A stretch of DNA of 54,818 bases from Verrucomicrobiota bacterium (GCA_030625775.1 DAOUQC010000024.1:1-54818), one strand, 5' to 3'; shown: positions 17,592-29,959, counted from the stretch's first letter. Made by a program: numbers and translations. Notes: generated by a model not told the origin, from the letters alone.

Positions 17592-18584
17592 ATGATCAGG
17601 CCATTTTGTCATACCATCAGTTTCTCGCTCGCTTTACTGGGATGTTTGTTATTCCAGGGGGCCGCGGCTCAGGGGCAGGGGCGGAAAGTGAATTTTGAAA
17701 AGCAGGTCTGGCCGTTTTTAAAGGCCAGTTGTGTGGACTGTCATCGTGCGCCCTATGAAAAAGAAGGCAAGCTGAAAAAACCGAAAGCGGGTCTGCGTAT
17801 GGATGCAGCCTGGGCAATTTCTTTGGGAAGCGAAGACGGTGAGGTGGTCGATGCGGGCAAGGCAGATGAGAGTTCACTTTACACTGCGGTGATGTTGCCG
17901 GCGGATGACGATGATGTGATGCCGCCGGACGGCAAAGCAGATCCTCTCACCAAGGAACAGAAGGTTTTGCTGAAACAGTGGATTGACGAAGGGGCTGATT
18001 TCGGAGGATGGGTGGGTAGTCTTGTAGGCAAGCCGAAAGAGCTCACTAATTCCGGCGGCCAGATTCCGGTGTCGGAGATTCAAGAGGTTTACAAGAACCT
18101 GGCCAAGGATTTAAAACCCTTGGCTGAGGAGCAATGGAAGGCGATCATTGGGAAGGGAGGGAGAGTAGTTCCCCTGGCTGATGGGAGCCCGCTGCTGTCA
18201 GTGGACTTCAGGCATTCGGACCAGGCTGTGAATGACGAATCCCTGGTGGGACTGCAAGATTTAGGAAATAATGTGGCCCAGGTGGATTTATCGAAAACAG
18301 GAGTCACAGATGCGGCTTTGAAATCAGTAGCGAAGCTGGAGCATTTGGTGAGGCTGGACCTGCATGAAACGCAGGTGGGTGATGCCGGGGTGAAAAGCTT
18401 ATCAGCTTTGAAGAATCTTCGTTACCTGAATCTTTATGGGACGCAAGTGAGCGATGCTGGCTTGCAAAGCATTGGCACACTGAAGGGCTTGAAAGATGTT
18501 TATTTGTGGCACTCCAAAGTTACCGCCAAAGGAGTGAAGGGTTTGCAGAAGAAACTTCCGGATACAAAGATCAGCTGGAAGTAA
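17592..18584 (+). CDS. Secreted cytochrome c (PSCyt1-like) fused to leucine-rich repeats
   Basis: I chose the ATG at 17592 because it precedes the signal peptide (SFSLALLGCLLFQGAAA). The 330-residue protein carries CVDCH at 47-51 within 'VNFEKQVWPFLKASC', close in sequence to the neighbouring gene, plus 'DDDVMPPDGKAD' and 'LLKQWIDEGADFGGW'. From about residue 215 there are four or five leucine-rich repeats of about 24 residues ('LVRLDLHETQVGDAGVKSL', 'LRYLNLYGTQVSDAGLQSI'). The design suggests a periplasmic redox protein whose repeats bind a partner. The stop codon lies inside a 20-base tandem duplication. Confidence 0.85.
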   Translation: MIRPFCHTISFSLALLGCLLFQGAAAQGQGRKVNFEKQVWPFLKASCVDCHRAPYEKEGKLKKPKAGLRMDAAWAISLGSEDGEVVDAGKADESSLYTAVMLPADDDDVMPPDGKADPLTKEQKVLLKQWIDEGADFGGWVGSLVGKPKELTNSGGQIPVSEIQEVYKNLAKDLKPLAEEQWKAIIGKGGRVVPLADGSPLLSVDFRHSDQAVNDESLVGLQDLGNNVAQVDLSKTGVTDAALKSVAKLEHLVRLDLHETQVGDAGVKSLSALKNLRYLNLYGTQVSDAGLQSIGTLKGLKDVYLWHSKVTAKGVKGLQKKLPDTKISWK

Positions 18585-18609
18585 GGAGTATCAGCTGGAA
18601 GTAAGGAGT
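18571..18609. repeat. 20-base tandem duplication across a stop codon
   Basis: The 19-base string TCAGCTGGAAGTAAGGAGT occurs at 18571-18589 and again at 18591-18609 with one base between, so the period is 20. The first copy encodes the last residues (ISWK) and stop of the cytochrome-LRR protein; the second lies just after it. It looks like a recent slippage event that left the protein intact. Confidence 0.9.
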
Positions 18610-18627
18610 GGAGGTAGGCGTTGGAAG

Positions 18628-19116
18628 TTAGGAGCCAGAATTCTTCAACTCATCAAAAACGTGGATCATGGCGACAGCGGCTTGGGCGGATTCGATGCCG
18701 CGATTGATTTGTGATCCAAGCGCTCGTTCTTCGGCCTGGCTTTCGTTGTCGAGCAGCAGGACTTCGTGGATCACCGGGATGAGGTGGTCGAGGGCGCTGC
18801 GTTGAAGTGAGTCGGTGATAGTTGCTGCAATGAGATCGGCATGGGCGGTAGAGCCACGGATGATGACTCCCAGAGCGATGACGGCATCGGCTTGGTCCGA
18901 TGACTGGCACACGCTTTCGACCACGACCGGGATTTCAAAGGCGCCCGGTACGCGATGTACTTTGATCGCGGCATTGGGAAGGATTTTTTTGAGTTCACTT
19001 TGTGCGGAGCTGACAAGGCCGTCGGTGAAACGAGGGTTGTACTGGCTGGCAACAATGACAATACAGCGTGGCTCGGTATCGATTTTGGATGCTGTAGGGA
19101 AAGGCTGATCGCTCAT
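18628..19116 (-). CDS. ribH: 6,7-dimethyl-8-ribityllumazine synthase
   Basis: The 162-residue length is typical of the family. It has the substrate loop 'GVIIRGSTAHADLI' and the 'PGAFEIPVVVES' motif of lumazine synthases, plus a C-terminal helix 'NRGIESAQAAVAMI'. The enzyme joins 5-amino-6-ribitylamino-uracil with 3,4-dihydroxy-2-butanone 4-phosphate, the penultimate step of riboflavin synthesis. The gene lies 53 bases downstream of ribBA on the same strand, which supplies the butanone phosphate, so the pair form a riboflavin operon. Other rib genes are not in this window. Confidence 0.93.
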   Translation of the reverse strand: MSDQPFPTASKIDTEPRCIVIVASQYNPRFTDGLVSSAQSELKKILPNAAIKVHRVPGAFEIPVVVESVCQSSDQADAVIALGVIIRGSTAHADLIAATITDSLQRSALDHLIPVIHEVLLLDNESQAEERALGSQINRGIESAQAAVAMIHVFDELKNSGS

Positions 19117-19169
19117 TGGGGAAGGAAGGCTGAAGCGGTTTAGGCTGTGGGTAGGTAGGGAAGAGGGAT

Positions 19170-20384
19170 TTAGAGCAGGTGACCCATTTTCTCTTTTTTG
19201 GTCTGCAGATATTTTTTGTTGTGTTCGTTGGGGTCGACGACGACCGGAACTTGCTCGACAATGGTGAGATGGTGTCCTTCCAGTCCAATAATTTTTCTCG
19301 GGTTGTTGGTCATCAGGCGCATCTTGCGCACACCGAGGTCATAGAGAATCTGCGCACCCAGTCCGTAGTCCCTCAGGTCCATGGGGAACCCTAGCTTTTC
19401 GTTGGCTTCGACGGTGTCCAATCCTTCTTCCTGAAGTTTGTATGCGTGGATTTTGTTGGCCAGGCCAATGCCTCGACCTTCCTGTTTGAGATAGACGAGT
19501 ACCCCGGCACCAGCTTTTTCAATGGCCCGCATGGCAGAGTGCAATTGGCTTCCACAATCGCAGCGGCGTGAGCCAAAAACATCACCGGTCAGGCATTCGC
19601 TGTGGACACGGACGAGGAGCGGGGTGTCAGCATCGATATCACCTTTCACCAGTGCCAGATGATTTTCGTTTTTATCAAAAACTGATCGGTAGAGATTGAG
19701 TTTGAAGTCACCGTAGTCGGTCGGCATGTCGATGACTTCAAGACGTTCGACGAGTTTTTCCCGGGTGCGACGGTAGTCAATCAGGGCTTCGATCGAACAA
19801 ATTTTAAGCGTGTGTTTTTTGGCAAACTTAATCAGGTCTGGTAATCGAGCCATGGTGCCGCTGTCATTGAGGATCTCACAGATAACACCAGCGGGTTGAC
19901 AAGCGGCCAGCCGGGCTAGATCGACCGCGGCTTCGGTGTGGCCTGCACGTTGAAGAACTCCTCCAGGGCGTGCCTGCAGCGGCAGGATGTGACCGGGCTG
20001 AACGAGGTCGTTGGGAGTGGAGTCGGGGTCAGCGAGTATCTGGATTGTCCGCGCACGATCGGGGGCGCTGATACCGGTAGTGATATTTTCCGCCGCATCC
20101 ACGGCGACAGTGAAAGCTGTACCGTATTTTTCGGTATTGCGGCGAGCCATGGGAGGCAGTTCCAGTCGCTCAACGGCGTCGGGCATGAGGGGAGCACAGA
20201 TCAGTCCCCGGCCGTGGGTGATCATGAAATTGATCATCTCCGGGGTGATTTTTTCGGCGGCGGCAATCAGATCACCTTCGTTTTCCCGGTCGGCATCATC
20301 AGTGACCACTACCATGCGGCCAGCGGCGATGTCGGCGATGATCTCTTCTATGGGACTGAATGGAGTGCTTGGCTTTTCGCTCAT
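19170..20384 (-). CDS. ribBA: Bifunctional 3,4-dihydroxy-2-butanone-4-phosphate synthase / GTP cyclohydrolase II
   Basis: The 404-residue protein has two domains. The N-terminal RibB part (about 1-205) shows '[12 protein letters not shown]' with its acidic metal site, and '[15 protein letters not shown]'. The C-terminal RibA part (about 210-404) shows the zinc site '[18 protein letters not shown]', '[17 protein letters not shown]' and 'LTNNPRKI'. Together they feed both branches of riboflavin synthesis, from ribulose 5-phosphate and from GTP. All key motifs look intact, so both activities are expected. ribH follows in the same operon. I see no FMN riboswitch upstream. Confidence 0.95.
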   Translation of the reverse strand: MSEKPSTPFSPIEEIIADIAAGRMVVVTDDADRENEGDLIAAAEKITPEMINFMITHGRGLICAPLMPDAVERLELPPMARRNTEKYGTAFTVAVDAAENITTGISAPDRARTIQILADPDSTPNDLVQPGHILPLQARPGGVLQRAGHTEAAVDLARLAACQPAGVICEILNDSGTMARLPDLIKFAKKHTLKICSIEALIDYRRTREKLVERLEVIDMPTDYGDFKLNLYRSVFDKNENHLALVKGDIDADTPLLVRVHSECLTGDVFGSRRCDCGSQLHSAMRAIEKAGAGVLVYLKQEGRGIGLANKIHAYKLQEEGLDTVEANEKLGFPMDLRDYGLGAQILYDLGVRKMRLMTNNPRKIIGLEGHHLTIVEQVPVVVDPNEHNKKYLQTKKEKMGHLL

Positions 20385-20481
20385 TGTGATTGCGTGTTAC
20401 AAACGAAGGGCAATATCGTTTCGTCTATGGGAAAAGGCAATGATGGGATTAAAAATTAGGGGGTCAAGTTCCGCAGCTTTG

Positions 20482-20513
20482 GGAGGAGACCTCCGAAACC
20501 TGCTGAATGCAGG
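20482..20513. other. Two small adjacent hairpins between ribBA and the FG-GAP gene
   Basis: GGAGG/CCTCC (20482-20494, 3-base loop) and CCTGC/GCAGG (20499-20513, 5-base loop) are perfect 5-bp stems separated by four bases. They lie in the gap between divergent ribBA and the FG-GAP gene. Neither is followed by a T-run, so they are not obvious terminators. A role in the leader of ribBA is possible but unproven. Confidence 0.3.
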
Positions 20514-20555
20514 CAATTAGTTGGAATGAAAGACGAGCTGTGCTCTAGTGTTTTC

Positions 20556-21758
20556 ATGAATATGAAAAAAATGCTCCCTTTGTTATCGATTGCGCTATTA
20601 GCCGGAGGTGGATTGGAAGCAGCGCCTAAAGGCAAAAAGCCAGCGGGATTGAAGTTTAAAGTGCAGCAATTGCGTGTGGATAACAATGAGGGTGTTGCAG
20701 TGGGGGATATCAATGGGGATGGCAAGTTGGATGTGGTAGCGGGTGAATACTGGTACGCCGCACCGGATTTCAAGGGGCAGAAAGTGCGTAGTCTCGAGAC
20801 TTTTGGCAAAGACTACATGATGAACAATTCAGACCATCTGAAGGATGTGGATGGTGATGGAGATCTCGATGTGGTAGCTGGAGGGTTTACTGTAAGCGAA
20901 GTTTTCTGGTATGAAAATCCAGGCAAGGGGAAATACGATTCTCCGGATGGCTGGAAAGCACATCTCCTGGTTGATACCGGGAAAGCCCACAACGAAATCA
21001 GCTATATGCATGACATCGATGGTGATGGAGTTCGTGAGTATTTTGAAAACAGCTGGAAAGACGACAACCCGATGCTCGTGTGGCGTTGGGGGAAGGGGGA
21101 TGACGGCAAGCCTATTCTGTTGAAGCATGTCATCGCTGAGAGCGGTAACGGTCACGGAATGGGTTTTGGTGACATCAACGGTGATGGTAAGGAAGATGTG
21201 CTTTTTAAAGACGGATGGTATGAGCAGCCGGCTGCGGGCCCGTATTCAGCAGCATGGAAATATCACAATGATTTCACTATGCCGCATGGCAGCTGTCCCT
21301 CTATTGTCGTTGATCTTAACAAGGACGGCAAAAATGATATCATCTGGGCTGACGGCCATAATTACGGTGTCTATTGGATGGAGCAGCAAGAGCCGCAGAA
21401 GGATGGCTCAACGACTTGGAGAACACACGAGATCGATAAGAAGTTTTCACAGGGGCACGCAGTTGCCTGGGAAGATATCGATAATGATGGCCAACCTGAG
21501 CTGATTACTGGTAAGCGTTATTTCGCCCACTCAGGCAGCGATCCTGGGTCGGGAGATAAAGGAACCGTTCACTATTACGACTGGGACGCGGATACGCTGA
21601 CTTGGTCCAAGCCAAAAAATATCGCCCAAGGTGAGTCAGGCAAAGCGCCGGGGATTGGATTGCAGATTCGTGTGGTCGACATGGATGGCGATGGTTGGAA
21701 AGACGTCGTCGTACCGGGCAAGTCCGGCACACACATCATCTGGAATAAGGGGAAGTAG
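20556..21758 (+). CDS. Secreted FG-GAP/VCBS repeat protein
   Basis: I chose the ATG at 20556 (20562 is equally possible); either gives a short signal peptide (KKMLPLLSIALLAGG). The protein has about seven calcium-binding FG-GAP type blades: DINGDGKLD, DVDGDGDLD, DIDGDGVRE, DINGDGKED, DLNKDGKND, DIDNDGQPE and DMDGDGWKD. These are spread over the whole length and fit a seven-bladed propeller. Such proteins are common in PVC bacteria and usually bind or process sugars or other ligands; no catalytic site is visible. It is convergent with thiC, with only three bases between their ends. Confidence 0.85.
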   Translation: MNMKKMLPLLSIALLAGGGLEAAPKGKKPAGLKFKVQQLRVDNNEGVAVGDINGDGKLDVVAGEYWYAAPDFKGQKVRSLETFGKDYMMNNSDHLKDVDGDGDLDVVAGGFTVSEVFWYENPGKGKYDSPDGWKAHLLVDTGKAHNEISYMHDIDGDGVREYFENSWKDDNPMLVWRWGKGDDGKPILLKHVIAESGNGHGMGFGDINGDGKEDVLFKDGWYEQPAAGPYSAAWKYHNDFTMPHGSCPSIVVDLNKDGKNDIIWADGHNYGVYWMEQQEPQKDGSTTWRTHEIDKKFSQGHAVAWEDIDNDGQPELITGKRYFAHSGSDPGSGDKGTVHYYDWDADTLTWSKPKNIAQGESGKAPGIGLQIRVVDMDGDGWKDVVVPGKSGTHIIWNKGK

Positions 21759-21761
21759 TAG

Positions 21762-23735
<1,974 letters not shown>

Positions 23736-23906
23736 TCAAGGCGGGGCGATTTGGTTCTTCGCCAGCAGTGTAGATTCTTCGCCCGACAAGTCAATATGGA
23801 GGGCCTGATAGTTTGGGCTTTAGAGCAGTTTTTTGTGAATCCGGGTCAGTTTTTTGGATTAGGCATTGCGTGAGGGCTCCGCAGGGCTTTATTCCGGATT
23901 ATCAGA

Positions 23907-25031
23907 ATGAATATTATTGATCGCTACATCGGGCGGCAAGTGTTGCTTGCCACGTTTTTTGCGGTTCTGGTGTTGAGCGTAGTTCTGGTTCTAGGCAACA
24001 TCTTCAAGGAGTTGCTATCCCAGTTGGTGGAGCGGCCAGATATCAGCATCGGCTTTGTGATTAAATTCATGCTCTATATTCTGCCATTTTCCTTGAGCCT
24101 GACAATACCCTGGGGTTTTTTGACTGCTATTTTGCTGATTTTTGGACGGCTTTCTGCCGACAATGAACTGGTATCGCTGAGGATGGCCGGGCTGAGTATG
24201 GCTCGTATCTGCGCATCCATTGCCGTGGTGGCGGTGGGGCTCACCGTGCTTTGTTTTTGGTTGAATATGAGTGTTTCGCCGCTGATGAAGCAGAAGCTGA
24301 AGGTGATGCTACCCAATATGATTTTTAATTTGGCGAAGGACAATCCAGAAGGTTTGTTTACGGACCAGCAAGTGATGACAGATATTCCGGGGCATATGGT
24401 TTATGCGGAGAAAACGGAAGAAGGGCTGGTGAATTTCCAAATGATCAAACTGGACGAGCGCGAGCGCCCCGAGGTTTTTGTAATTGCCAAAAAAGTGAAG
24501 CTGGCCAGCGAGATGGTTGACGGGAATCCGGCAATGGTGCTTGAAATGGAGGATGCTTATTTTGAGTTGAAATCGGACCCCGATCCCAGGAGTTTTACCG
24601 AAGTGCAACCCTATTTTGCAGAGTACGCGCCCATGTCGATCAGTTTGGATCGTCTGAAAAAAAAGGATAACAAAGCGAAGCCCGAGACTCTGAAATATAG
24701 TGATTTGATAGAGGAGCTCAATACGGAGGGAATTGAGCGGGGAAGGCGTTCTTCGTTGAGAACCGAGGTTAGTTTCAGGTTTTCATTCTCGCTTGCTTGC
24801 ATGACCCTGGCTTTGATTGGTGTTCCACTCGGAATTACCGCTCAGCGGAGGGAGACATCCATTGGTTTCGCTTTGAGTCTACTGGTTGGAATCACTTATT
24901 TCCTGCTGATGACGATTGCAGAGATGATGCGGCTCAAGGAGCATCTCTACCCCCACCTCTTGGTGTGGGTGCCGAACCTTGTTTTTCTAGGTCTGGGTTT
25001 TTACCTTTTCCGTCGCATGAGCGCGAAGTAA
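23907..25031 (+). CDS. LptF/LptG-family lipopolysaccharide export permease
   Basis: The 374-residue protein has the YjgP/YjgQ layout: membrane segments at about 12-35, 55-80 and 100-122, a periplasmic beta-jellyroll of about 145 residues, then three C-terminal membrane segments. It starts 'MNIIDRYIGRQVLLATFFAVL', as LptF/LptG do, and has 'ELVSLRMAGLS' in the coupling-helix region. LptF and LptG with the LptB ATPase move lipopolysaccharide from the inner membrane to the Lpt bridge, so the organism probably has an LPS-type outer membrane. A second permease and LptB are not in this window, so I cannot say which of the two this is. One base separates its end from the convergent DAHP synthase gene. 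Confidence 0.88.
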   Translation: MNIIDRYIGRQVLLATFFAVLVLSVVLVLGNIFKELLSQLVERPDISIGFVIKFMLYILPFSLSLTIPWGFLTAILLIFGRLSADNELVSLRMAGLSMARICASIAVVAVGLTVLCFWLNMSVSPLMKQKLKVMLPNMIFNLAKDNPEGLFTDQQVMTDIPGHMVYAEKTEEGLVNFQMIKLDERERPEVFVIAKKVKLASEMVDGNPAMVLEMEDAYFELKSDPDPRSFTEVQPYFAEYAPMSISLDRLKKKDNKAKPETLKYSDLIEELNTEGIERGRRSSLRTEVSFRFSFSLACMTLALIGVPLGITAQRRETSIGFALSLLVGITYFLLMTIAEMMRLKEHLYPHLLVWVPNLVFLGLGFYLFRRMSAK

Positions 25032-25032
25032 T

Positions 25033-26100
<1,068 letters not shown>

Positions 26101-26197
26101 AGGACCCAAATAAGCGGTGAATTCGAACATCACCAAAGAAAAACTTCTCACATTTTCACAAAAGGTTTAATCTGTCTTTTTTGTAGGCATTCAAATT

Positions 26198-27295
26198 ATG
26201 AGCAAAGCGACATCTCCACAGAATCAACGGGACTTCACCGGAGGAGGGATTTTTTCGCTGTCATCTAAACGTGGCAGCACGGGCAAGGAGGAGTTTGATC
26301 GTCGGGTGGAGCAATTGGTTGCCGATTGGGATGGTGGCGAGAACCACGAAATGATCGAGGAATTGATTATCACGGCTTTGAGGATTGGCAGTGATGATGT
26401 GTGTGAGGCTGATTTGAAGCTATTTAATCGCACCTTGAAGGAATTGCGCGCTTCATCGCGGGTGTTTGCGCCGTATGACCGTGAACGGAAAGTTGCAATT
26501 TATGGCTCAGCCAGGTCCCAGCCCGGACAGCCTGAGTATGAGGTGGCCAAAGGGTTTGCCGATAAAATGAGGGAGCATGGTTTCATGACAATCACAGGGG
26601 CGGGTGAGGGGATCATGGGAGCTGCGCAGGAGGGAGCCGGGCGAGAAAATAGTTTCGGCCTCAATATCAAGCTGCCCTTTGAGCAAACCGCCAACGATAC
26701 GATTATAGGTGATCACAAGCTGTTGACTTTTAATTATTTTTTCACTCGCAAGCTGGCTTTTGTCAAAGAGTCAGATGCCACGGTGTTGTTTCCCGGAGGT
26801 TTTGGTACGATGGACGAATGCTTCGAGGTATTGACCCTGATGCAGACAGGGAAGGCATCGGTTTTTCCGGTGGTTATGGTCGACGCTCCCGGAGGCAGCT
26901 ACTGGAAGACTTTCGAGCAATTCATCCGGGAACACCTGTTTCGCTTGAAATTGATTTCCGAGGAGGATTTCAATTTATTCAAGATTACGGATTCGGTGGA
27001 TGAGGCGGTGGCGGAGGTACTCCATTTTTATCGGGTATTTCATTCCTATCGTTATGTTCGGGACAAGATTGTGATTCGCCTGAACCGCAATATTCATTCG
27101 CAGGCAGTTGATAAGCTTAATCTTGATTTTGCAGACCTGATTGTCAGTGGGAAAATCAAGCAGCGGGCAGCGCTGAAAGAAGAATCCAATGAGAGGGCGA
27201 TTATTGACCTGCCCAGGCTGGTTTTTCGAGTAAAGAGAAGCCGCCCCGGGCGGATTCGCGAGTTGCTGGATGCGATTAATAACTGTAATCCGTAA
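26198..27295 (+). CDS. LOG-family (PpnN-like) nucleotide phosphoribohydrolase
   Basis: The 365-residue protein has the lysine decarboxylase-like LOG fold: 'YGSARSQPGQPEYEVAKGFA', 'TGAGEGIMGAAQEGAG' and PGGFGTMDE (199-207), the PGGxGTxxE signature whose Glu and Arg cut the N-glycosidic bond of nucleotide 5'-monophosphates. It carries extra N- and C-terminal segments, so it is longer than plant LOG (about 215 residues). That suggests a regulated form such as PpnN. The gene stands alone, with an AT-rich 98-base gap before tlyA in which I see no clear signal. Substrate is inferred from family only. Confidence 0.85.
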   Translation: MSKATSPQNQRDFTGGGIFSLSSKRGSTGKEEFDRRVEQLVADWDGGENHEMIEELIITALRIGSDDVCEADLKLFNRTLKELRASSRVFAPYDRERKVAIYGSARSQPGQPEYEVAKGFADKMREHGFMTITGAGEGIMGAAQEGAGRENSFGLNIKLPFEQTANDTIIGDHKLLTFNYFFTRKLAFVKESDATVLFPGGFGTMDECFEVLTLMQTGKASVFPVVMVDAPGGSYWKTFEQFIREHLFRLKLISEEDFNLFKITDSVDEAVAEVLHFYRVFHSYRYVRDKIVIRLNRNIHSQAVDKLNLDFADLIVSGKIKQRAALKEESNERAIIDLPRLVFRVKRSRPGRIRELLDAINNCNP

Positions 27296-27393
27296 AATGG
27301 CACTCAGTTTTATTGTTTGCTTATATTAAATGAGTTAAGTTGATATTTACTTTTTTAATCAATCTAGTTCAGCTGAATTTAGAATAGTTATTT

Positions 27394-28146
27394 ATGAGTT
27401 TGCCGGTATCCAAGCAGCGTATTGATCAATTGTTAGTGGAGCGCGGTCTCTGCGATTCCAGAGAGCAGGGCAAGCGTTTGATCATGTCAGGCAATGTGTT
27501 GGTGGAAGGACTTGAATCGCTCAAGCCGGGGCAGAAAGTCGCTGGAGACTGCATTATTCGGATCAAGGAGCGGCCGAAATATGTTGGCCGGGGGGGATTG
27601 AAAATGGAGGGGGCTCTGGATGCCTTTGCATTGGATCCGGCGGGTAAGGTGGGGCTGGATATTGGTGCTTCAACAGGCGGCTTCACCGATTGCCTTTTGC
27701 AACGTGGGGCTTCGCGTGTCTATACACTGGATGTGGGGACCAATCAGTTGGCCTGGAAAATACGTTCTGATCCGAGGGTGGTGGCACGGGAAAATTTTAA
27801 CGCCCGCCATCTGGTGCCGGACGATTTACCGGAGAAAGTTGATATCATTGTCATCGATGTATCGTTCATTTCCCTGACCCTGATTCTAGGGCCGGCCTTT
27901 TCTGTCTTGCATGAGCACGGGGATCTGATTTGTTTGATCAAACCTCAATTTGAACTGGCTCGGGAAGACGTGGGCAAAGGGGGGATTGTCCGAGATGAGG
28001 CTTTGAGAGAAAAGGCGGTGGAAAAAATTCACCAATTTGTGGTCAAGGATCAGGCAAAACATTGGCACAAAATTGTTCCATCATCTATAAGTGGCACCGA
28101 CGGTAACCAGGAATTTTTGGCATGGCTAAAACACAAATTGGACTAA
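27394..28146 (+). CDS. TlyA-family rRNA (cytidine-2'-O)-methyltransferase
   Basis: The 250-residue protein has an N-terminal S4 RNA-binding domain ('QRIDQLLVERGLCDSREQGKRLIMSG') and a FtsJ-like methyltransferase domain with the SAM motif 'VGLDIGASTGGFTDCLL'. Catalytic lysines and acidic residues of TlyA are present ('LICLIKPQFE'). TlyA methylates 16S and 23S rRNA, and some family members act as hemolysin-related proteins. It overlaps nadK by 25 bases, so the two are translationally linked, as often seen in bacteria. Confidence 0.9.
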   Translation: MSLPVSKQRIDQLLVERGLCDSREQGKRLIMSGNVLVEGLESLKPGQKVAGDCIIRIKERPKYVGRGGLKMEGALDAFALDPAGKVGLDIGASTGGFTDCLLQRGASRVYTLDVGTNQLAWKIRSDPRVVARENFNARHLVPDDLPEKVDIIVIDVSFISLTLILGPAFSVLHEHGDLICLIKPQFELAREDVGKGGIVRDEALREKAVEKIHQFVVKDQAKHWHKIVPSSISGTDGNQEFLAWLKHKLD

Positions 28147-29045
28147 TTGCAAACCCGCACAAGGAAGGGGCGGCTGGCTTGCTGCGGAAATTGATCGCCG
28201 CTTTTGCTTTGGTCGGGGTCACCACTCATCTTGAAAAAATTTCCGCGGAGCTCATCGGAATTGAGGGTGGGCTCGAATTGGAGGACCTCGGCAAGTCTTC
28301 CGATTTGCTGGTTGTGCTGGGGGGGGATGGCTCCTTGCTTTGGGTTCTCAGCCAGTTGAAGGAGAATGTCAAACCTCTGGCGGGGATCAATATTGGCACC
28401 CTGGGTTTCCTGAGTTGTGCGACCGGGGACGAATATCAGCACCTGGTTGATGCGATTGCCAGCAATGAGTTTTCGATCAGAGAGCGGTCCATTGTCAGTG
28501 AGCGGTCTATTGTAAAAGCATCGCTCATCATTCGGGAAGAAGGCAGGGTTAGCGAGGCCAGGGAATTTTATGGTTTGAATGAGATCACCATCAGTCGGGC
28601 CTCCAGTTCCCGTACGATTCAAATCGAAGCAAGAGTGGATGATCAATTCGTAAATCATTATTCGGGCGATGGTGTGATCATAGCCACGCCAACGGGTTCC
28701 ACGGCCTACTCCTTGTCAGCGGGCGGGCCAATTATCGATCCGGCGGCAGGGGTGTTTGTTTTGACGCCTATTTGTCCTCACGCTTTGGCTAACCGGGCTA
28801 TTGTGATGAGTGATTCCAGTAAGATCGAATTGTTGATGCCGGAACCGCGTGACCCTTTGTTGCTTTCGATTGATGGTCGTGCTGTGGCCGAGATTCATAC
28901 GGATGCGGATGTAATGATTGAGCGGGCTGGATTTGATTTACCTTTGCTGGCATTGCCAAATGCTTCATTCTACGAGGTATTGCACCAGAAGCTGGGCTGG
29001 TTCGGCAGCACTGTGGTGAAGCCTGTGTCCCGGGTTTCCAAATGA
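28122..29045 (+). CDS. nadK: NAD kinase
   Basis: The 307-residue protein has the diphosphate-binding GGDGS motif (67-71, in 'LVVLGGDGSLLWV') and the 'TPTGSTAYSLSAGGP' motif. A conserved 'NEITISRASSSRTIQIEARVDDQFV' region also fits the family. It phosphorylates NAD to NADP in the cytosol. It starts inside tlyA and ends in a 4-base overlap (ATGA) with the next gene, so tlyA, nadK and the dehydrogenase are probably one operon. Confidence 0.95.
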   Translation: MAKTQIGLIANPHKEGAAGLLRKLIAAFALVGVTTHLEKISAELIGIEGGLELEDLGKSSDLLVVLGGDGSLLWVLSQLKENVKPLAGINIGTLGFLSCATGDEYQHLVDAIASNEFSIRERSIVSERSIVKASLIIREEGRVSEAREFYGLNEITISRASSSRTIQIEARVDDQFVNHYSGDGVIIATPTGSTAYSLSAGGPIIDPAAGVFVLTPICPHALANRAIVMSDSSKIELLMPEPRDPLLLSIDGRAVAEIHTDADVMIERAGFDLPLLALPNASFYEVLHQKLGWFGSTVVKPVSRVSK

Positions 29046-29944
29046 GTGAAGAGCTGCAAAAAAGACGTATAGGCTTTATTGGTCTTGGACTGATGGGGCG
29101 GGCTATGGCGGAACATTTGAAAGCTGCGGGTGCGCAGTTGGTAATCCACAATCGGAGTCAGCAAGTGGTGGACGAGCTGCTTGCACAAGGAGGAATGGAA
29201 GCTGCCGACAGTGCTGCCGAGGTGGCGGAAAAAGTGGCGGGAGGAATGATCGTATTGTGTTTGACGCGAACGGCTTCGGTGGAAGAGGTGGTGGCTGGGG
29301 ATGAGGGCTTGTTGGCCGGAAACACGGATGGCTCTCTGGTGATCGACATGGGAACGACGGCGGTGAGTGCGACGCGGCGTTTCAACCAGGCTTTGCAAAA
29401 ACGTGGGGCATCGCTGGTAGATGCACCGGTATCAGGCGGGCAGGGGGGAGCCCGGGCCGCGACTTTGTCAGTCATGGCAGGCGGAAGCGTGGAAGATTAT
29501 CAAAGAGCTTTGCCACTGTTTCGTGTCCTGGGTAAGCGAATTACCCACATGGGCGAATCGGGGGCTGGTCAGGTCACTAAAATGGCGAATCAAATGATCG
29601 TGGCCCAAACGATCGATGCGGTGGCGCAGGCGTTGACTCTAGCCAGAGCTAATGGAGTGGATCCGGGATTGGTGAGGGAGGCCTTGATGGGTGGATTTGC
29701 CGACAGCCGGATACTTTCCGAGCATGGGAAACGAATGGTGAATGGGGATTTTGAGCCGGGTGGCAGGGCTGAGTGCCAGTTGAAAGACGTGCGTGAGGGC
29801 TGCGAATTGATGGAGCAGAGCGGGTTGGATTTTCAGATTTTACGCACGAATCTTGATAATTGGGAACGCCTGGTCGCTCGTGGGGACGGGGGATTGGATC
29901 ACAGTGCATTGATCCGCTTGTATGAAAAGGGTGATGAGAGTTGA
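29042..29944 (+). CDS. Beta-hydroxyacid dehydrogenase (3-hydroxyisobutyrate dehydrogenase family)
   Basis: The 300-residue protein has a Rossmann motif 'IGFIGLGLMGRAMAEHL', the substrate motif 'DAPVSGGQGGARAATLSVMAGG' and the catalytic Lys in 'GAGQVTKMANQMIVAQTIDAV'. The family includes 3-hydroxyisobutyrate, tartronate semialdehyde and related reductases; the exact substrate cannot be read from sequence. Asn rather than Asp or Arg at the end of the second strand ('VIHNRSQQ') suggests NADP use, which would fit its coupling to nadK (inference). Confidence 0.86.
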   Translation: MSEELQKRRIGFIGLGLMGRAMAEHLKAAGAQLVIHNRSQQVVDELLAQGGMEAADSAAEVAEKVAGGMIVLCLTRTASVEEVVAGDEGLLAGNTDGSLVIDMGTTAVSATRRFNQALQKRGASLVDAPVSGGQGGARAATLSVMAGGSVEDYQRALPLFRVLGKRITHMGESGAGQVTKMANQMIVAQTIDAVAQALTLARANGVDPGLVREALMGGFADSRILSEHGKRMVNGDFEPGGRAECQLKDVREGCELMEQSGLDFQILRTNLDNWERLVARGDGGLDHSALIRLYEKGDES

Positions 29945-29959
29945 TGGCTGGTGGAGCTT

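Noticed and set aside
20385-20555. FMN riboswitch before ribBA
   Set aside because: None of the conserved RFN strings (such as AGGGTGAAATTCCC on the minus strand) could be seen in the gap.
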